A stretch of 64,000 bases of DNA, taken from NCBI RefSeq assembly GCF_001625215.2, contig NC_030384.2, positions 46,658,390 to 46,722,389 of the forward strand, written 5' to 3'. The notes under the pieces are model-generated. The model was not told the DNA's origin, did not search any database, and saw only the letters and a list, made by a program, of their open reading frames with translations. Shown here in pieces: positions 25,458-37,880 of this stretch. The translations under genes and the position numbers were made by a program. The stretch is from Daucus carota subsp. sativus. Its lineage: Eukaryota > Streptophyta > Magnoliopsida > Apiales > Apiaceae. Numbering within the stretch: position 1 is the stretch's first letter; every line of letters starts with the position of its first letter.

Positions 25458-27507
25458 TCAGATTTTAGGCTCAAACCGACTTAAGATCAAATGTGCGCCA
25501 TGCTGAGGCTGAAGTGTTATGACAGTGTGCGGAGCATGAGTATAAGACGGGGAAAGCACAAAGGAGAATCGTTGTAGAATCATGGCCAGTGCCATTTTAG
25601 CTTCTAACATGGCAAAATTCTGGCCAATACAAATCCGAGGTCCCCAACCAAAGGGCAGATACGATGCTTTTCCCTTTGTTACCTTCACTACACCTTCAGA
25701 AAATCTTCCTGGATTGAATTGCTTAGCATTATCGCCCCATAATTCAACGTCGTGATGCAACAAGAGAACAGGTATTTGGAGAATTACTCCAGCTGGAAGA
25801 GTAGTATCTCCAAGTTTAATCTCTTCATGTATACTCCTACCGAGTGCAGCTACTGGAGGGTATAGTCTTAAAACCTCTAGCAAAATCATATACACCTGTA
25901 CTCAATATAGAAATCAAGAGCTTTACTAATTTTAGATTTTCTGAGTAACAAAATACTTTCTTAGCATGACATTGTATTTTGATATAATAGCAATATGAGA
26001 CAAACTGACCACTTTGAGGCGATTTAAACCATCAAGATTTGGTTTGTTGTTCCCGAACGTCTGCAAGACCTCTTCTCTAGCCCGATTCTGCCAATCTTGA
26101 TGCTGACTTAAAAGAATCATTGCCCATACCAGGGTATTTGAGGTTGTCTCCTGTCCTGCAAAGTAGAACAGCTTGCATTCTTCGATAACTTCATCAATAG
26201 TCATCCCAAAACTTGTATTGTTTTCATGTTGTTCAATTTCTTTGAAATTGCTATCCAGCAGTATGCCCAACAAGTCACCCTGGTTGGTTTCTCCCCCTTC
26301 AATTTCCTTCAATCTTTTGTGAATGATACTTCTTACAGTAACTTTAACTTCTTTAGCTATTTCCTTAATCCTATTATTGAGCTTAGTTGGCAAAAGACTA
26401 CAACAAACAGTCTTAGTATGTAGAAGCAAAGGAGCACAAAAGGAAATCAATCAAAGAGAGATATCATCTGAAATTTGTATACCTCATTCCAGGAATGTAT
26501 ATTGACTGGGAAGCCTTCATTATATGAGTTGACTGTTCTCTTTGGAGCTGAAAAATCTTTCTTCCTTCTTCATAACTACTACCAAATGATGTACGTGAAA
26601 TGACATCGCTGGTCAAATTTTCTAGATAATGACGGACATCCACCTCACATTGCCCTTCAGCAGACACCAATTTCTCCCATTCGTTCATTATGTCGTTACA
26701 ACTTAAGTACATGGCAGGTAGCATATTCTGCATTGAAATAAGGGAACATAAGAAGAAACTGCATAATGTTCAGTGACATACATTCAGACATTTTAAGTTT
26801 TAACATTTTAATGAAGCTCCAGTCAAGACATTGCAGAGGAACACTGGTGATACTAAATTACATGACATTGTACTTCATTGTAAAAATAGTGATAAATTTT
26901 ATATGGATATGTAATAGCTATGAACAGAATAGGCCTTCACCTTCAACTTATCAACATGGAACGCGGGGTTAATGATTTTCCTGTGTTTCGCCCATTTATC
27001 ACCCTCATAGTAAACCAGTCCAGTCGCGAGCAATGTGGTTACAGGATTATCTCCCCTGACTTTCTGAAACTGATTACTCTTGTTCAGAACCTCTTTGATT
27101 GTGTCTGGATCCATAAGGTATACTAGTGGTCTTGGCCCAAGCCATACAAATGATTTCTTCCCTGCAATATTGGTAATAGAGTATGAAAATTAAAATGGCA
27201 GGACAAATATACTAGCCAGTGGCACTCAAATACCATTTTTTTCTACAGTGTCAACGTCGCCAGGCACGACACGTGGCAGAATATCATCAGATAGTCCAAT
27301 AGGTTTGGATTTGGCTTCTTCCCCCATCTTTATCAGATCTTTAACATCTCCAAAGAAAAACTTGTACGGATTTCCCTTGAACCCCTGCTTTCTAAGGATA
27401 TTCTCTAGCTTCCTCGGCCTCAGCCACACCCAATTCAAAATTCTCCCTCCCACGATCAAAAGTCCAATAACACCAAACACTCCTAAACACGTGTAGATTA
27501 AGTTCAT
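25458..27507 (-). CDS. CYP72A: CYP72A cytochrome P450, gene D of the array
   Basis: Exons 27507-27234, 27161-26941, 26727-26483, 26397-26010 and 25895-25458 give 521 aa. An in-frame ATG also exists at 27540, but the start at 27507 (MNLIYTCLG) aligns with C and E. I-helix [13 protein letters not shown] and haem loop [10 protein letters not shown] are intact. The usual PERF motif reads FNPGRF, replacing a commonly conserved Glu; E shares this change. At the exon 3/4 join the residue is Ser where the other six genes have Arg ([10 protein letters not shown]). The C-terminus ends SRFEPKI, slightly longer than its neighbours'. It shares a 3' flank motif with E. Substrate unknown. Confidence 0.95.
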
Positions 27508-27540
27508 GATCGAATGAAAATTAGTGAGATATTGATCCAT

Positions 27541-28339
27541 GAAATGATTAAGAGCTAATAACTATCTGACAAGCTGGTAGTAAAACTAATGCAGTACTTA
27601 AAGTAGCGGTACTAGACAAATTGTTAATCACTATGAGAAAGGTGATATTACTTGGTATCTCACTAACTCGCGTAGAAGATTTCTAAGTACTTGACATGTC
27701 TCATGTGTTCATCTTCATCGTAGAACAAACAAACCGAAGTATCATTAAACCGGACAAATATTGCCAATCACACTGATGCTCAACAAGTATGCGCCTTCTT
27801 CCAATTAAAGTCCGTCAGATCACATTTGGCTTGTTTCTGTTGTAAAGGTTTCTTGTAAGGAATACGAGATCGTCTACTGGTGGTAATCCATGAGAGACAT
27901 CATAAACTTGAACTCTTTTATGAAAATAGTATTTTGCTAAGAGCCTAAGACAGTTAGCTTCTTCTTTTTGTTCTTTATTACTTGCAGTTCTCTTTTTTCG
28001 TGGTCACAAGGCATCACAGTACTTGTCATTTATTATATGCATCTCAAAGTTATGAATAATTTTTTTTTAATATGTAGTTTATTACTCGTAATAACAATGA
28101 AAATATCTACAATCCACCGCATGAAAAGGGTGTAGTACAAACAACAGATATTCTTAATTCTATACTACTAAGTACTAATTGGCTGCAGATGCAATTATAT
28201 GCCTGTCAATATTGCACGACTATGGTAACCTTGGCCGCAGTTTTAACTTTCATGTCAACCAAGAACAGATATTTCTTAGCGGATTTAAAAGAGCCACCTG
28301 ATATTCTGAGACACTCTTGTGAAATCCCAGCCTTGAAAT
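27541..28339. other. Intergenic DNA between CYP72A genes D and E
   Basis: No gene is supported. Positions 28,207-28,339 are the 3' flank of gene E and match the flank of gene D. A short plus-strand frame at 28,189-28,398 overlaps the end of gene E and is taken as chance. Confidence 0.6.
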
Positions 28340-30390
28340 CTAGAACTGAACAGACTGTAAGATCAAATGTGCACCATGCTGAGGCTGAAGTGTTATAATG
28401 GTGTGTGGAGCATGAGTATAAGACGGGGAAAGCACAAAGGAGAATCGTTGTAGAATCATGGCCATTGCCATTTTAGCTTCTAACATGGCAAAGTTCTGGC
28501 CTATACAAATCCGAGGTCCCCAGCCAAAGGGTAGATATGACGCTTTTCCCTTTGTTACCTTTCCTACACCTTCAGAAAATCGTCCTGGGTTGAATTTCTT
28601 AGCATCATTGCCCCATAATTGAACGTCGTGATGCAACAAGATCACAGGTACTTGGAGAATTACTCCCGCTGGAAAAGTAGTATCTCCTAATTTAGTCTCT
28701 TCATTTATACTTCTACCAAGTGCAGCTACTGGTGGGTATAATCTAAGAGCCTCCAGCAAAATCATATTCACCTGTAACCATAATGGAAATGCAAGATTTC
28801 ATATGCTATAAAAATGTATTCCATGAAACATTACCTAACCATGTGCAAACTTGCTGCATATGTACAGAAGGTTGATATAATTGGCCTTTCAAAATAATAG
28901 ATGTATGAGACAAACTTACAACTTTGAGGCGATTTAAACCATCAAGATCTGGTTTGTTGTTCCCAAACGTCTGCAAGACCTCTTCTCTAGCCCGTTTCTG
29001 CCAATCCTGATGCTGACCGAGTAAAATCATTGCCCATACAAGTGTATTTGACGTTGTCTCCTGTCCTGCAAAATAGAACAGCTTGCACTCTTCGATTACC
29101 TCATCTATTGTCATCCCAAAACTTTTATTGTTTTCATGTTGTTCGATTTCTTTGAAATTGCTATCCAGCAGTATGCCCAGTAGGTCACCCTGGTTGGTTT
29201 CTCCCCCTTTAATTTCTCTCAGTCTTTTGTCAATGATACTTCTTATGGTAGCTTTAACTTCTTTGGCAATTTCCTTCATCCTCTTATTACGTTTGGTTGG
29301 CAAAAGCCTACAATAAACAGACTTGGTATGCATTAAAGAAGCAGAGGGGGATAGTAAAATCCACCAAAAAAGAAACAGATTTTTTTTAAAAAAACAAGAA
29401 GAGAGATGTCTTATAAATTCTATATACCTCATTCCAGGAATGTATATTGTCTGGGAAGCTTCGATTACAAGAGTAGACTGCTCCCTTTGAAGCTGAAAGA
29501 TCTTCCTTCCCTCTTCATAACTACTACCAAATGCTGTACGCGAAATGACATCACTGGTCAAATTTTCTAGATATTGATATACATCCACCTCACATTGCCC
29601 ATTAGCAGAAACCATCTTCTCCCATTCGTTCATTATGTCGTTACAGCTCAAGTACATGGCAGGTAGCATATTCTACATTGAAATAAGGGAACAGAAATAA
29701 GGAGAAACTGCTAATTCAGTTATATTTTCAACATTTTAGTGAAACTCAAATTAAGAAATTATAAACAGCTATAGACCTTTAACTTGTCAACATGAAAAGC
29801 AGGGTTGATGATTTTCCGGTGTTTCACCCATTTATCACCCTCATAGAAAACCAGTCCAGTCGCGAGCAGCTTGGTTAAAGGATTACCTCCCTTGACTTTC
29901 AGAAACTGATTACTCTTGTTGAGAGCCTCTTTTATGTCGTCTGGATCCATCAGGTTCACCATTGGTCTTGGCCCAAACCATACAAATGAATTCTTCCCTG
30001 CGACAATGGGGATGATGATTAAAATGGCAGGACAACAGATTCATACTTACACAGAGAATGAATGAAGTTATCATATAATCAATCAACTGTGGAAATATAT
30101 GCCAAAATCAAAATACCATGTTTTTCGACAGTGTGAAAGTTAATAGGCACAACACGCGGAAGAATATCATCAGCTAGTCCAATAGGCTTGGATTTAGCTT
30201 CTGCCAGCATCTTTACCAGCTCTCTTATATCTCCGAAGAAAATTCTGTAGGGGTTTCCCTTGAGTCCCTGATTCCTCAGGATCTTCTCCAATTTCCTCGG
30301 CCTTAACCACACCCAATTCAAAATTCTCCATCCCAAAATCATAAGTCCTATAGCAAAAAACACTCCGAAACACATGTAGATTAAGTCCAT
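28340..30390 (-). CDS. CYP72A: CYP72A cytochrome P450, gene E of the array
   Basis: Exons 30390-30117, 29997-29777, 29672-29428, 29307-28920 and 28771-28340 give 519 aa. Exons 3 and 4 and the intron between them happen to share one open frame, so a fused reading is possible if intron 3 is retained; the conserved sites (ATGAG/GT and TTGTAG/G) argue for splicing. [13 protein letters not shown] and [10 protein letters not shown] are intact; PERF reads PGRF, as in D. The second half of exon 4 is identical to gene C over more than 50 codons. Membrane anchor: [19 protein letters not shown]. Substrate unknown. Confidence 0.95.
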
Positions 30391-31001
30391 GATCAGAGAA
30401 AGAACGAACCTTTTTTTTCTAAATAAAGATCAGAGGCACTTGATGCAATTTATGAGAAAGATGATTAAGAGCTAATGACTGTATGATTTCAAAAAGAAAA
30501 AAGAAAAAAAAGAGCTAATGACTATATAGCTAGATACATTAATGAAGTAATAGACAAGTTGCTTCTCACTCTGTGGTTGCAGTTTAACCAGACAAGTGAG
30601 AAGATAACGTAATGTATCTTCCAACTCATAGAATTTATTTTAACTGTTTTATTTGTCTCGTGTGTTAAAACTTCTTCGATGGAACAAACTGAAGTATCAT
30701 TGAAAACTTCTTGTGGCTACACTGATGCTTAACTACATATTTTCTTCTACAAAAAGTCCGTCGTTCACATTGCAGTCTTTTTCCGTTTAATCTATAAGAT
30801 AAATGAATCCGAAATTGATATATCCAGAGCATCTTTGCTCATTTACAGCCCTCAGACAATCACATTCAATGTCAATTGATAATATTTCAGAGCTTAAACT
30901 CGTAAAATTAACATGTAAACTGTAGTGATTTCCTTATTAGCTATAATGAGTGTACAGCATGAAACATAGGCGTATATTAAATCAGCTTCACAACATAGTA
31001 G
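30391..31001. other. Intergenic DNA between CYP72A genes E and F
   Basis: About 610 bp with no supported gene. It includes a purine-rich stretch (AAAAAGAAAAAAGAAAAAAA) near 30,490-30,510. It should hold the promoter of E and the 3' end of F, but no clear element was found. Confidence 0.5.
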
Positions 31002-33234
31002 TTAGAGCTTGTGTACAATCAAGTTAGCCCCATGTTGCGGTTGAAGAGTTATCAGAGTAGCTGGAGCATGTGTATAGGAGGCCGAAAGCTCAAACGAGAA
31101 GTGTTGTAAAATGGTGGCAAGAGCTAGTTTAGCTTCCAGCATTGCAAAGTTTTGGCCTAAACATATCCTGGGTCCCCATCCGAATGGAAAATAGACTGCC
31201 TGATTACTTTTTGCTGCCTTGGACACTCCTTGCGCAAATCTTTCTGGATTGAACTCTTTTGCGTCCTGTCCCCAGAGATTTTGGTCATAATGGAGGAGCA
31301 AAATTGGCAGAGACACTTCCGTTCCAGCAGGTAATATCAGTTCTCCTAATTTAGTATCCTCGTCCACCTTTCGAGTCAGTGTATGAGCCGGTGGATATAA
31401 TCTTAAAACCTCATGCAAAATCATGGTAATCTGCACAAATTTAATCAAACAATCAACATATGATCGACATTTAAAATTTGTTTATAAGCATATGTATATA
31501 AGTACGACTCACGATTTTGAGGTGGTTAAGATTGTCAAAATCAGGCTTGCCATTATTTCCCAGCACTTGAAGAACCTCTTCTCTGGCTCGACTTTGCCAT
31601 TCAGGGTGAATGCTGAGTAAAATTATGGTCCAGACAAGGACATTTGAGGTAGTTTCTTGACCAGCAAAATAGAAAAGCTTGCATTCGCCTATCACATCGT
31701 CCAGGCTCATTCCAACACTTTTTGATCCATTCTGGAGTTGCTCATTGGAAATGGATTCCAACAATACCCCCAGCAAGTCATCGCTGCTACTTTCTCCTGC
31801 CTGCATTGCCTTGGTCTTTTTGTCAATAATGTCTTCTAAGGATGATTGTATCATTCTATTTAGCTCCTTCATTCTCTTGTTATTCTTGGTTGGTAAAAAT
31901 CTATATATGGGATACACAGTTATAATCTATGTTAAAAATGAGATGAGATTAATTAAGTACATAATACATAACTAAACCGAGTAATACCTCCATCCAGGAA
32001 TGTATACTGATTGCAGAGACTTCATTACGAGCTCAACTTGTTGGCGCTGAGTCTCAAATACCTTGATTCCCTCTTTGTAGCTACTTCCAAATGCTGTACG
32101 CGAAATCACGTCACTTGTTAATGTATGAAGATACGGTGCAATGTCCAATTCGCACCACCCATCCTTCTCTACCTTTTTCTCCCATTTACTTACCAATTCC
32201 ATGCAACTAATATACATTACTGGTAGCATTAGCTGCATCAAGATGAACAAAATTAACATCTCGGTGTATTTTATAGTGCAACAGCAGAGAAATCAGAAAT
32301 TATCAGGACTGGGACAAATTTAGCAACGGATTCATGTTTTTAAGAAAAGGATCCAGTTTAGCTACTCAAATTTCCGTCAATCTACAGATTTTTTTCAACA
32401 ATAAAATTAAGTCAGAACGGAGACTAGTCAAATTCGTATCACACAGTCATACGGAGAAAAAGATCAGGCAAGTAGAACTGTGAAGTACCTTTAACTTGCG
32501 AAGATGGAAAGCTGGAGTAAGAAGTTTCTTGTGGTGAGCCCACTGGTCACCGTTGATGCTTGCCAAACCAAGAGAAAACATTCTCACAGTTGGATTTTGC
32601 TTAATCTTCCTATATATGTAGTTTTTCGACATCACTTCTTTCATGAGCTCAGGATCTGTGATCAGCAACCTCGGATTCGGTCCAAACCAAATGAAACTCT
32701 TCTTCCCTGCAAGTAACATATGCAAGACTTGTAATATTTATCCTATTTATCTCACCCTCATTACTACTTTCTCATATCAATTTCAACTAACAGAACAAAT
32801 ATATTTAAATCCGTTCATTTGTTTGTACTAATAATCTTTAAATTTTTAGTTAGTCATATTAAATCGGATCTTGAATCATGGTTGCAGGCTTGCAGCCTTA
32901 CAGACAAAGCAAATGAAGATCTAAGGTCAATGACTCAATGGATGATAGTCTTACCATATTTTTCGACAGTGTGATGAATGAACGGGCTTGCACGTTGGAC
33001 AACATCATCGGAGAGATTTATAGGCTTTGAAAGAGCATTTCTAATCATTCCTGAGTTGTCCTTCGAATCTCCATACAACAAACGATAAGAGTTCCCATCA
33101 AACCCTTGCTTCCTCAAGCACTTCTCCATCTTCCGCGGCCTCAGCCACACCCAATTCAAGACTCTCCACGCCCATCCCACAAACAAGGCCAAAACCAAAC
33201 TCACCGCAATGTTTCTCAGTCCAACTATCTCCAT
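31002..33234 (-). CDS. CYP72A: CYP72A cytochrome P450, gene F of the array
   Basis: Exons 33234-32955, 32706-32489, 32232-31988, 31900-31513 and 31430-31002 give 519 aa. Exon 2 is 218 nt, one codon shorter than in A-E, a feature shared only with G. Anchor: [16 protein letters not shown], then [14 protein letters not shown]-helix [19 protein letters not shown] and haem loop [10 protein letters not shown] are intact. The residue before the exon 3/4 join is Trp (PGWR) instead of Met (PGMR in A-E). The sequence [21 protein letters not shown]-type region differs clearly from A-E, so F and G form a separate subfamily branch. About 250 bp of upstream DNA is conserved with G. Substrate unknown. Confidence 0.94.
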
Positions 33235-33384
33235 CACTCTCTAGCTACTCTGAATATCAGATGAAATGAAACAAATTAAGAGCTGAAGCTTATAGTTAAA
33301 TTATTAGGAGTTGTTACAAAGGGGATCATATATAATAAAATAAGAATTAAATAAGCAGCTGTGCAAGGTGGGACTGCAGAGAAT

Positions 33385-33400
33385 CATTTATATATTTATA
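33385..33400 (-). promoter_or_regulatory. Probable TATA box of CYP72A gene F, in a conserved promoter block
   Basis: TATAAATATATAAATG reads toward gene F about 150-165 bp before its ATG. The surrounding block (33,350-33,500) is conserved upstream of gene G (37,460-37,600), where the core reads CAAATATATAAAT. Shared flanking words include GGTCATTACTGA and TTTTTCAATCTGAT, suggesting retained regulatory sequence. Confidence 0.5.
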
Positions 33401-33499
33401 GATAACTGAATGCGGTCATTACTGACGCTCTGAAACTGATTTTTCAATCTGATACAGTACTGTACTAGATTTTACTTGGACCACTTTGTTCTTCGTCAC

Positions 33500-34940
33500 A
33501 TGTTTCATTGCTCTTACGTTGTTGACACATATTTCTAAAAGAAATTTCAGCTCTCCTGGTTCAACCACGCCTTTCATCCCGTCAAATGGTTGCTTTTTAT
33601 TATTATTATTATAACAAAACAAGTATCGGAACCCAGACGAGACAAATCACCGAATTGTCGACATGACACACATAAACAAAGACAAAATAAGACTCTGTCA
33701 CCAGTTCTTGAATTTAAGTACTGTACCTAACATGAGTTGGCTCTAACTTATCTATCTGACACTAATAATGTTCTGGGACTAATTCAACTAACCGGCCATC
33801 GATGTTATTTTAAGATGCTGAAACAAACATTAATTCGATCATATATTATCTTCAACTAATGAGTTGAATGTTGTTGAAATATCAATTGTATACAGACGGC
33901 TACAAAATATCAGTAGACTGTGTTTCTGATTCAAATATTTAACAGAAAAACTTACTTAACCAGAGAAATCATGAATCAGCTCATATCAATAAGCGTGTCT
34001 GCCCCATAAAAATGGAGCGGAGCCAACTCCTAACTTTGGGTCACCGTCAAATTTATGAGCATATTTAATTAAGATTGTACAGGATTTTTTTTTTGTTCTA
34101 ATGTATTGAATTAGAATTTAAAAGATTCAGAAATTTTTTGGTAAATTGGGATGGGAATGAAATTAATATTTTAAAATCTGAGGATATCCTCAGATTTATT
34201 CTTAAAATCTGGAAAGATTTCATTAAGATTTGTAAGATACTTTAAATTTGATGATTTTTGACAGTCGGTGATTTTGTAAGATTCCTACACACATTTACAT
34301 CAGTTTAGAATCAAATCAACTACGATCTATTAAACTACTACTCCCTCCGTCCCCTCCAATTGTTATCGTTTAGAATGGAGGGTTCGACACACATTTTAAA
34401 ACTCATAAAATATAGCTTTATAATTTATTTTTAAAATTTTTTTCTAGATAAAAATCTAATGTTTAAATTTTTATACAGAAAATGAAAATTATAAAAATAA
34501 GTTATATAACTACATTTTATATGAGTTTTAAAATGCGTGCCGCACACTCAATTCCAAACGATAAGAATTGGAGGGGACGGAGGGAGTATTACTCTATTTA
34601 TTAGTTCCTGAAAAGAAATTCAAAATCGAATTTGAATTTGAATATATATCCCCGCACCCAAAAATTGGAGTGGGTCACCATTAATAGTAATTAAAATCAA
34701 TGGGTCAGGCCCAAGGAAATTAACAGGCCTAGGCTCATCTTAAAGATCAAACCCATGATCAAGAGGAGAACATTCCCAAAAACGGAAGTATGCCCACAAG
34801 TGAAGATAGTTTACTTAAAAGGTCAGGCCCAGGCGCCCATCAGCCTCATTTTAATGCTCATTTGTAATTTTATGTTATCAACAAGTGAACAATTAAAACA
34901 GTAGTAGTTTTCCGGGGAAAAAAAAAAAAACAGTAGTAGT
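33500..34940. other. Intergenic DNA between CYP72A genes F and G
   Basis: No gene is supported. It contains a degraded relative of the GTGTATTGGATTAG-type MITE (about 34,085-34,340) and a Stowaway MITE (34,341-34,586). Positions 34,640-34,860 are less AT-rich and look like inserted repeat DNA of unknown family. Confidence 0.55.
34341..34586. mobile_element. Stowaway-type MITE upstream of gene F
   Basis: Starts CTCCCTCCGTCCCCTCCAAT and ends ATTGGAGGGGACGGAGGGAG, nearly exact inverted copies of about 20 bp, flanked by TA at 34,339-34,340 and 34,587-34,588. Length 246 bp; noncoding. It lies about 1.1 kb upstream of the gene F start codon and just beyond the 3' end of gene G. Confidence 0.85.
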
Positions 34941-37335
34941 TTAGAGCTTGTGTACAATCAAGTTAGCCCCATGTTGCGGTTGAAGAGTTATGAGAGTAGC
35001 TGGGGCATGTGTATAGGAGGCCGAAACCTCAAATGAGAAGTGTTGTAAGATGGTAGCAAGAGCTAGTTTAGCTTCCAGCATTGCAAAGTTTTGGCCTATA
35101 CATATTCTGGGTCCCCATCCGAATGGAAAATAGGCTGCCTGATTACTTTTTGTTGCATTCGACACTCCTTGTGCAAATCTTTCGGGATTAAACTCTTTCG
35201 CGTCCTCTCCCCAATGATTCTGGTCATAATGCAGGAGCAAAATCGACAGAGACATTTCCACTCCAGCAGGCAATCTCAGTCCTCCTAATGTACTATCTTT
35301 GCGTACCTTTCGAGTTAGTGTATGTGCTGGTGGATATAATCTTAAAACCTCGTGCAAAATCATGGTAACCTGCACAAATTTAAGTATTTTAGTTGGGGGC
35401 CACCTACCAGTGCATAAGCACTCGATTACCAGGTGTTGGGTTTAGTAGGGTGGTCCACACCCGGCGTTTACTTCCAAAGGTTCCGGTTAAAGAAATTAAC
35501 ATATGAACAGTAGTAATTGTGAATATGCATACTACTTACGATTTTGAGGTGGTTAAGATTGTCGACATCAGGTTGGCCTTGATTCCCCAACACTTGAAGA
35601 ACCTCTTCCCTGGCACGTCGTTGCCAGTCAGGGTGAATGCTGAGTAAAATTATGGTCCAGACAAGGAGATTTGAGGTGGTTTCTTGGCCGGTAAAGTAGA
35701 AAAGCTTGCATTCACCTATCACACCATCCAGGCTCATTCCAACATTTCTTGATCCATTTTCGAGTTGCTCATTGGAAATGGATTCCAACAATACCCCTAG
35801 CAAGTCATCGCTGCTACTTTCTCCTGACTGCATTGCCTTGGTCTTTTTTTCAATTATGTTTTCTAAGGATGATTGTATCATTTTATTTAGCTCCTTCATC
35901 CTCCTGTTATTCTTGGTTGGAAGAAATCTAAATATAGATAAACAGTTATAATCCGTGTCAATAAGGACATTAGATTAAATGCTTAGTTGTTACATAACAA
36001 CTAAACCGAGTTGTAGTACCTCCATCCAGGAATGTATACTGTTTGCAGAGACTTCATTACAATCTTAAGTTGTTGGCGTTGAATCTCAAATACCTTGCTT
36101 CCCTCCTTGTAGCTACTTCCAAATGCTGTACGCGAAATCACATCACTTGTTAATGTTTGAAGATAGGGTGCAATGTCGAATTCACACCACCCTTTCTCCT
36201 CTACCTTTTTCTCCCAATTATTTACCAGTTCCGTGCAACTGATATACATTGCTGGTAGCATTAGCTGTTTCAGGATCAGCAAAATTTCCGTCAATTTATA
36301 ATTTCAGTTGCTAGTACAAGGAAAAAATTAGGCAGGTAAAACATTGAATTACCTTCAACTTGTGAAGATGAAAAGCTGGGGTGAGAAGTTTTTTGTGTTG
36401 AGCCCACTCGTCCCCATTCATGCTCGCCATGCCATGAGAAAACGATCTCACAGTTGGATTTTGCATAGGCTTCTTGAAAATGTAGTGTTTAGTCATCGCC
36501 TCTTTAATGAGCTCAGGATCTGTAATAAGCAACCTTGGAGTAGGTCCATTCCATATGAAACTATTCCTCCCTGCAAGTAACATATACAAGACTCGTAAAC
36601 TACTTGCTGCAAATCACCAGAAATCGTTATTTCCTTGTACTGATATCTCCAGATTATAGTACTATAGGACATAGGTCTGATTCTACTTACATGCATTACC
36701 AGTAGTCAGTAGAAGGAGTCACTGATTATTTCTTTACGGTTATAAAAATTCGAACTTGCTAACACTCTGTCTGAATTATTCAAGACTACATGTATACTTA
36801 TCAATTTCAATCAGTTTTCAATATTCATTTGATAGCATGTTCTGATACATAATATCATGCAACGATGATCATGAAACAAAGTTTGATCAAACAGCTAAAT
36901 ATATGAATCAATAAGAGTGATCTTTATTTTTTTTAATTAGTCATATCATATCAAGTTATATTCGTTTTTTCATAACCAGATCTTAACATATGGTTGCAGC
37001 TCTGAAGACAAAAATATAAAATTGAAGATCCAAGTTTAATGCATGCCAGAGTTACCATATTTCTGGACAGTGTGATGGATGAACGGGCTTGCACGCATGA
37101 CAACATCATCGGAGAGATTTATAGGCTTTGAGAGAGCATTTCTAGTCATTTCTGAGTTTTCCTTCAAATCTCCATACAAGAACCGATAAGAGTTTCCATG
37201 AAATCCTTGTTCCCTTAGGTACTTGTCCATCTTCCGCGGTCTCAACCATAGCCAATTCAAGACTCTCCATGCCCATCCCACACACAAAGCCAAAACCAAA
37301 CTCACTGCAATGTTTTTCAACCCTGCTGTCTCCAT
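34941..37335 (-). CDS. CYP72A: CYP72A cytochrome P450, gene G of the array
   Basis: Exons 37335-37056, 36570-36353, 36264-36020, 35927-35540 and 35369-34941 give 519 aa, matching gene F exon for exon. EVLR, FNPERF and [10 protein letters not shown] are intact. The I-helix reads FTGQETTSN: Thr replaces the Ala found in the other six genes and in the general AGxET/DT oxygen-activation motif. The codon is ACC (near 35,692), against GCN elsewhere. Intron 4 is about 170 bp, against 82 bp in F, because of an insertion around 35,385-35,490. The frame is open with all splice sites canonical, so the gene is probably expressed, but activity could be altered. Substrate unknown. Confidence 0.94.
35385..35490. 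repeat. Insertion in intron 4 of CYP72A gene G
   Basis: Intron 4 of G has about 90 bp not present in gene F. It contains an imperfect inverted pair (GGCCACCTACCAG and GGGTGGTCC) around GATTACCAGGTGTTGGGTTT. It may be a short MITE or SINE remnant; the family is not recognised. Confidence 0.4.
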
Positions 37336-37880
37336 TGCATTATCTATTGCTAGTCTGAATATGCAGATAAGATTATGAAAAGAGCAAGAGCATTAGTTAA
37401 AGTATTAATAGTTGTTACATAATGGAATCAAATATTATAGAATAAGAATAAAATAACCAGGTAGGACTGCAAAGAACGATTTATATATTTGAAGATAACT
37501 GAATTGGGTCATTACTGAGGGGCTGAAACTGGTTTTTCAATCTGATGCTGTACAATACTAGATTATATGTAGACCAGCTTGTTCTTGTTCACATGGTGCA
37601 AGCTAGAACCATGTGATTGAAAACACAAAAGCATCTCTGTTTATTATAAATGGTTGACTAAATAAATTGACTGAAATAATATATAATTATTATTCAAATT
37701 GTTATAAATATATGATATATTGTTTAGTATGCAGTCTTCTAGATGGTGGTTCACTGGAATAACATATAATAATTATTTATATCGGAATAATGTTTATCTT
37801 GATGAATGTATTAATAATTTTTATCTAAAGATTGACGGGATTTGAATATGCACTAAACGGTGATTAACAATAAAGGTTGC

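Noticed and set aside
28806-29669. 287-codon single frame across exons 3 and 4 of gene E
   Set aside because: It arises because intron 3 happens to be open; paralogue splice sites and phases show these are two exons.
33419-33622. 67-codon minus-strand frame upstream of gene F
   Set aside because: Overlaps the conserved promoter block and has no recognisable family.
6922-37335. Mixed-pathway biosynthetic gene cluster
   Set aside because: Only CYP72A genes are present; no terpene synthase, glycosyltransferase, acyltransferase or other pathway enzyme was found beside them.
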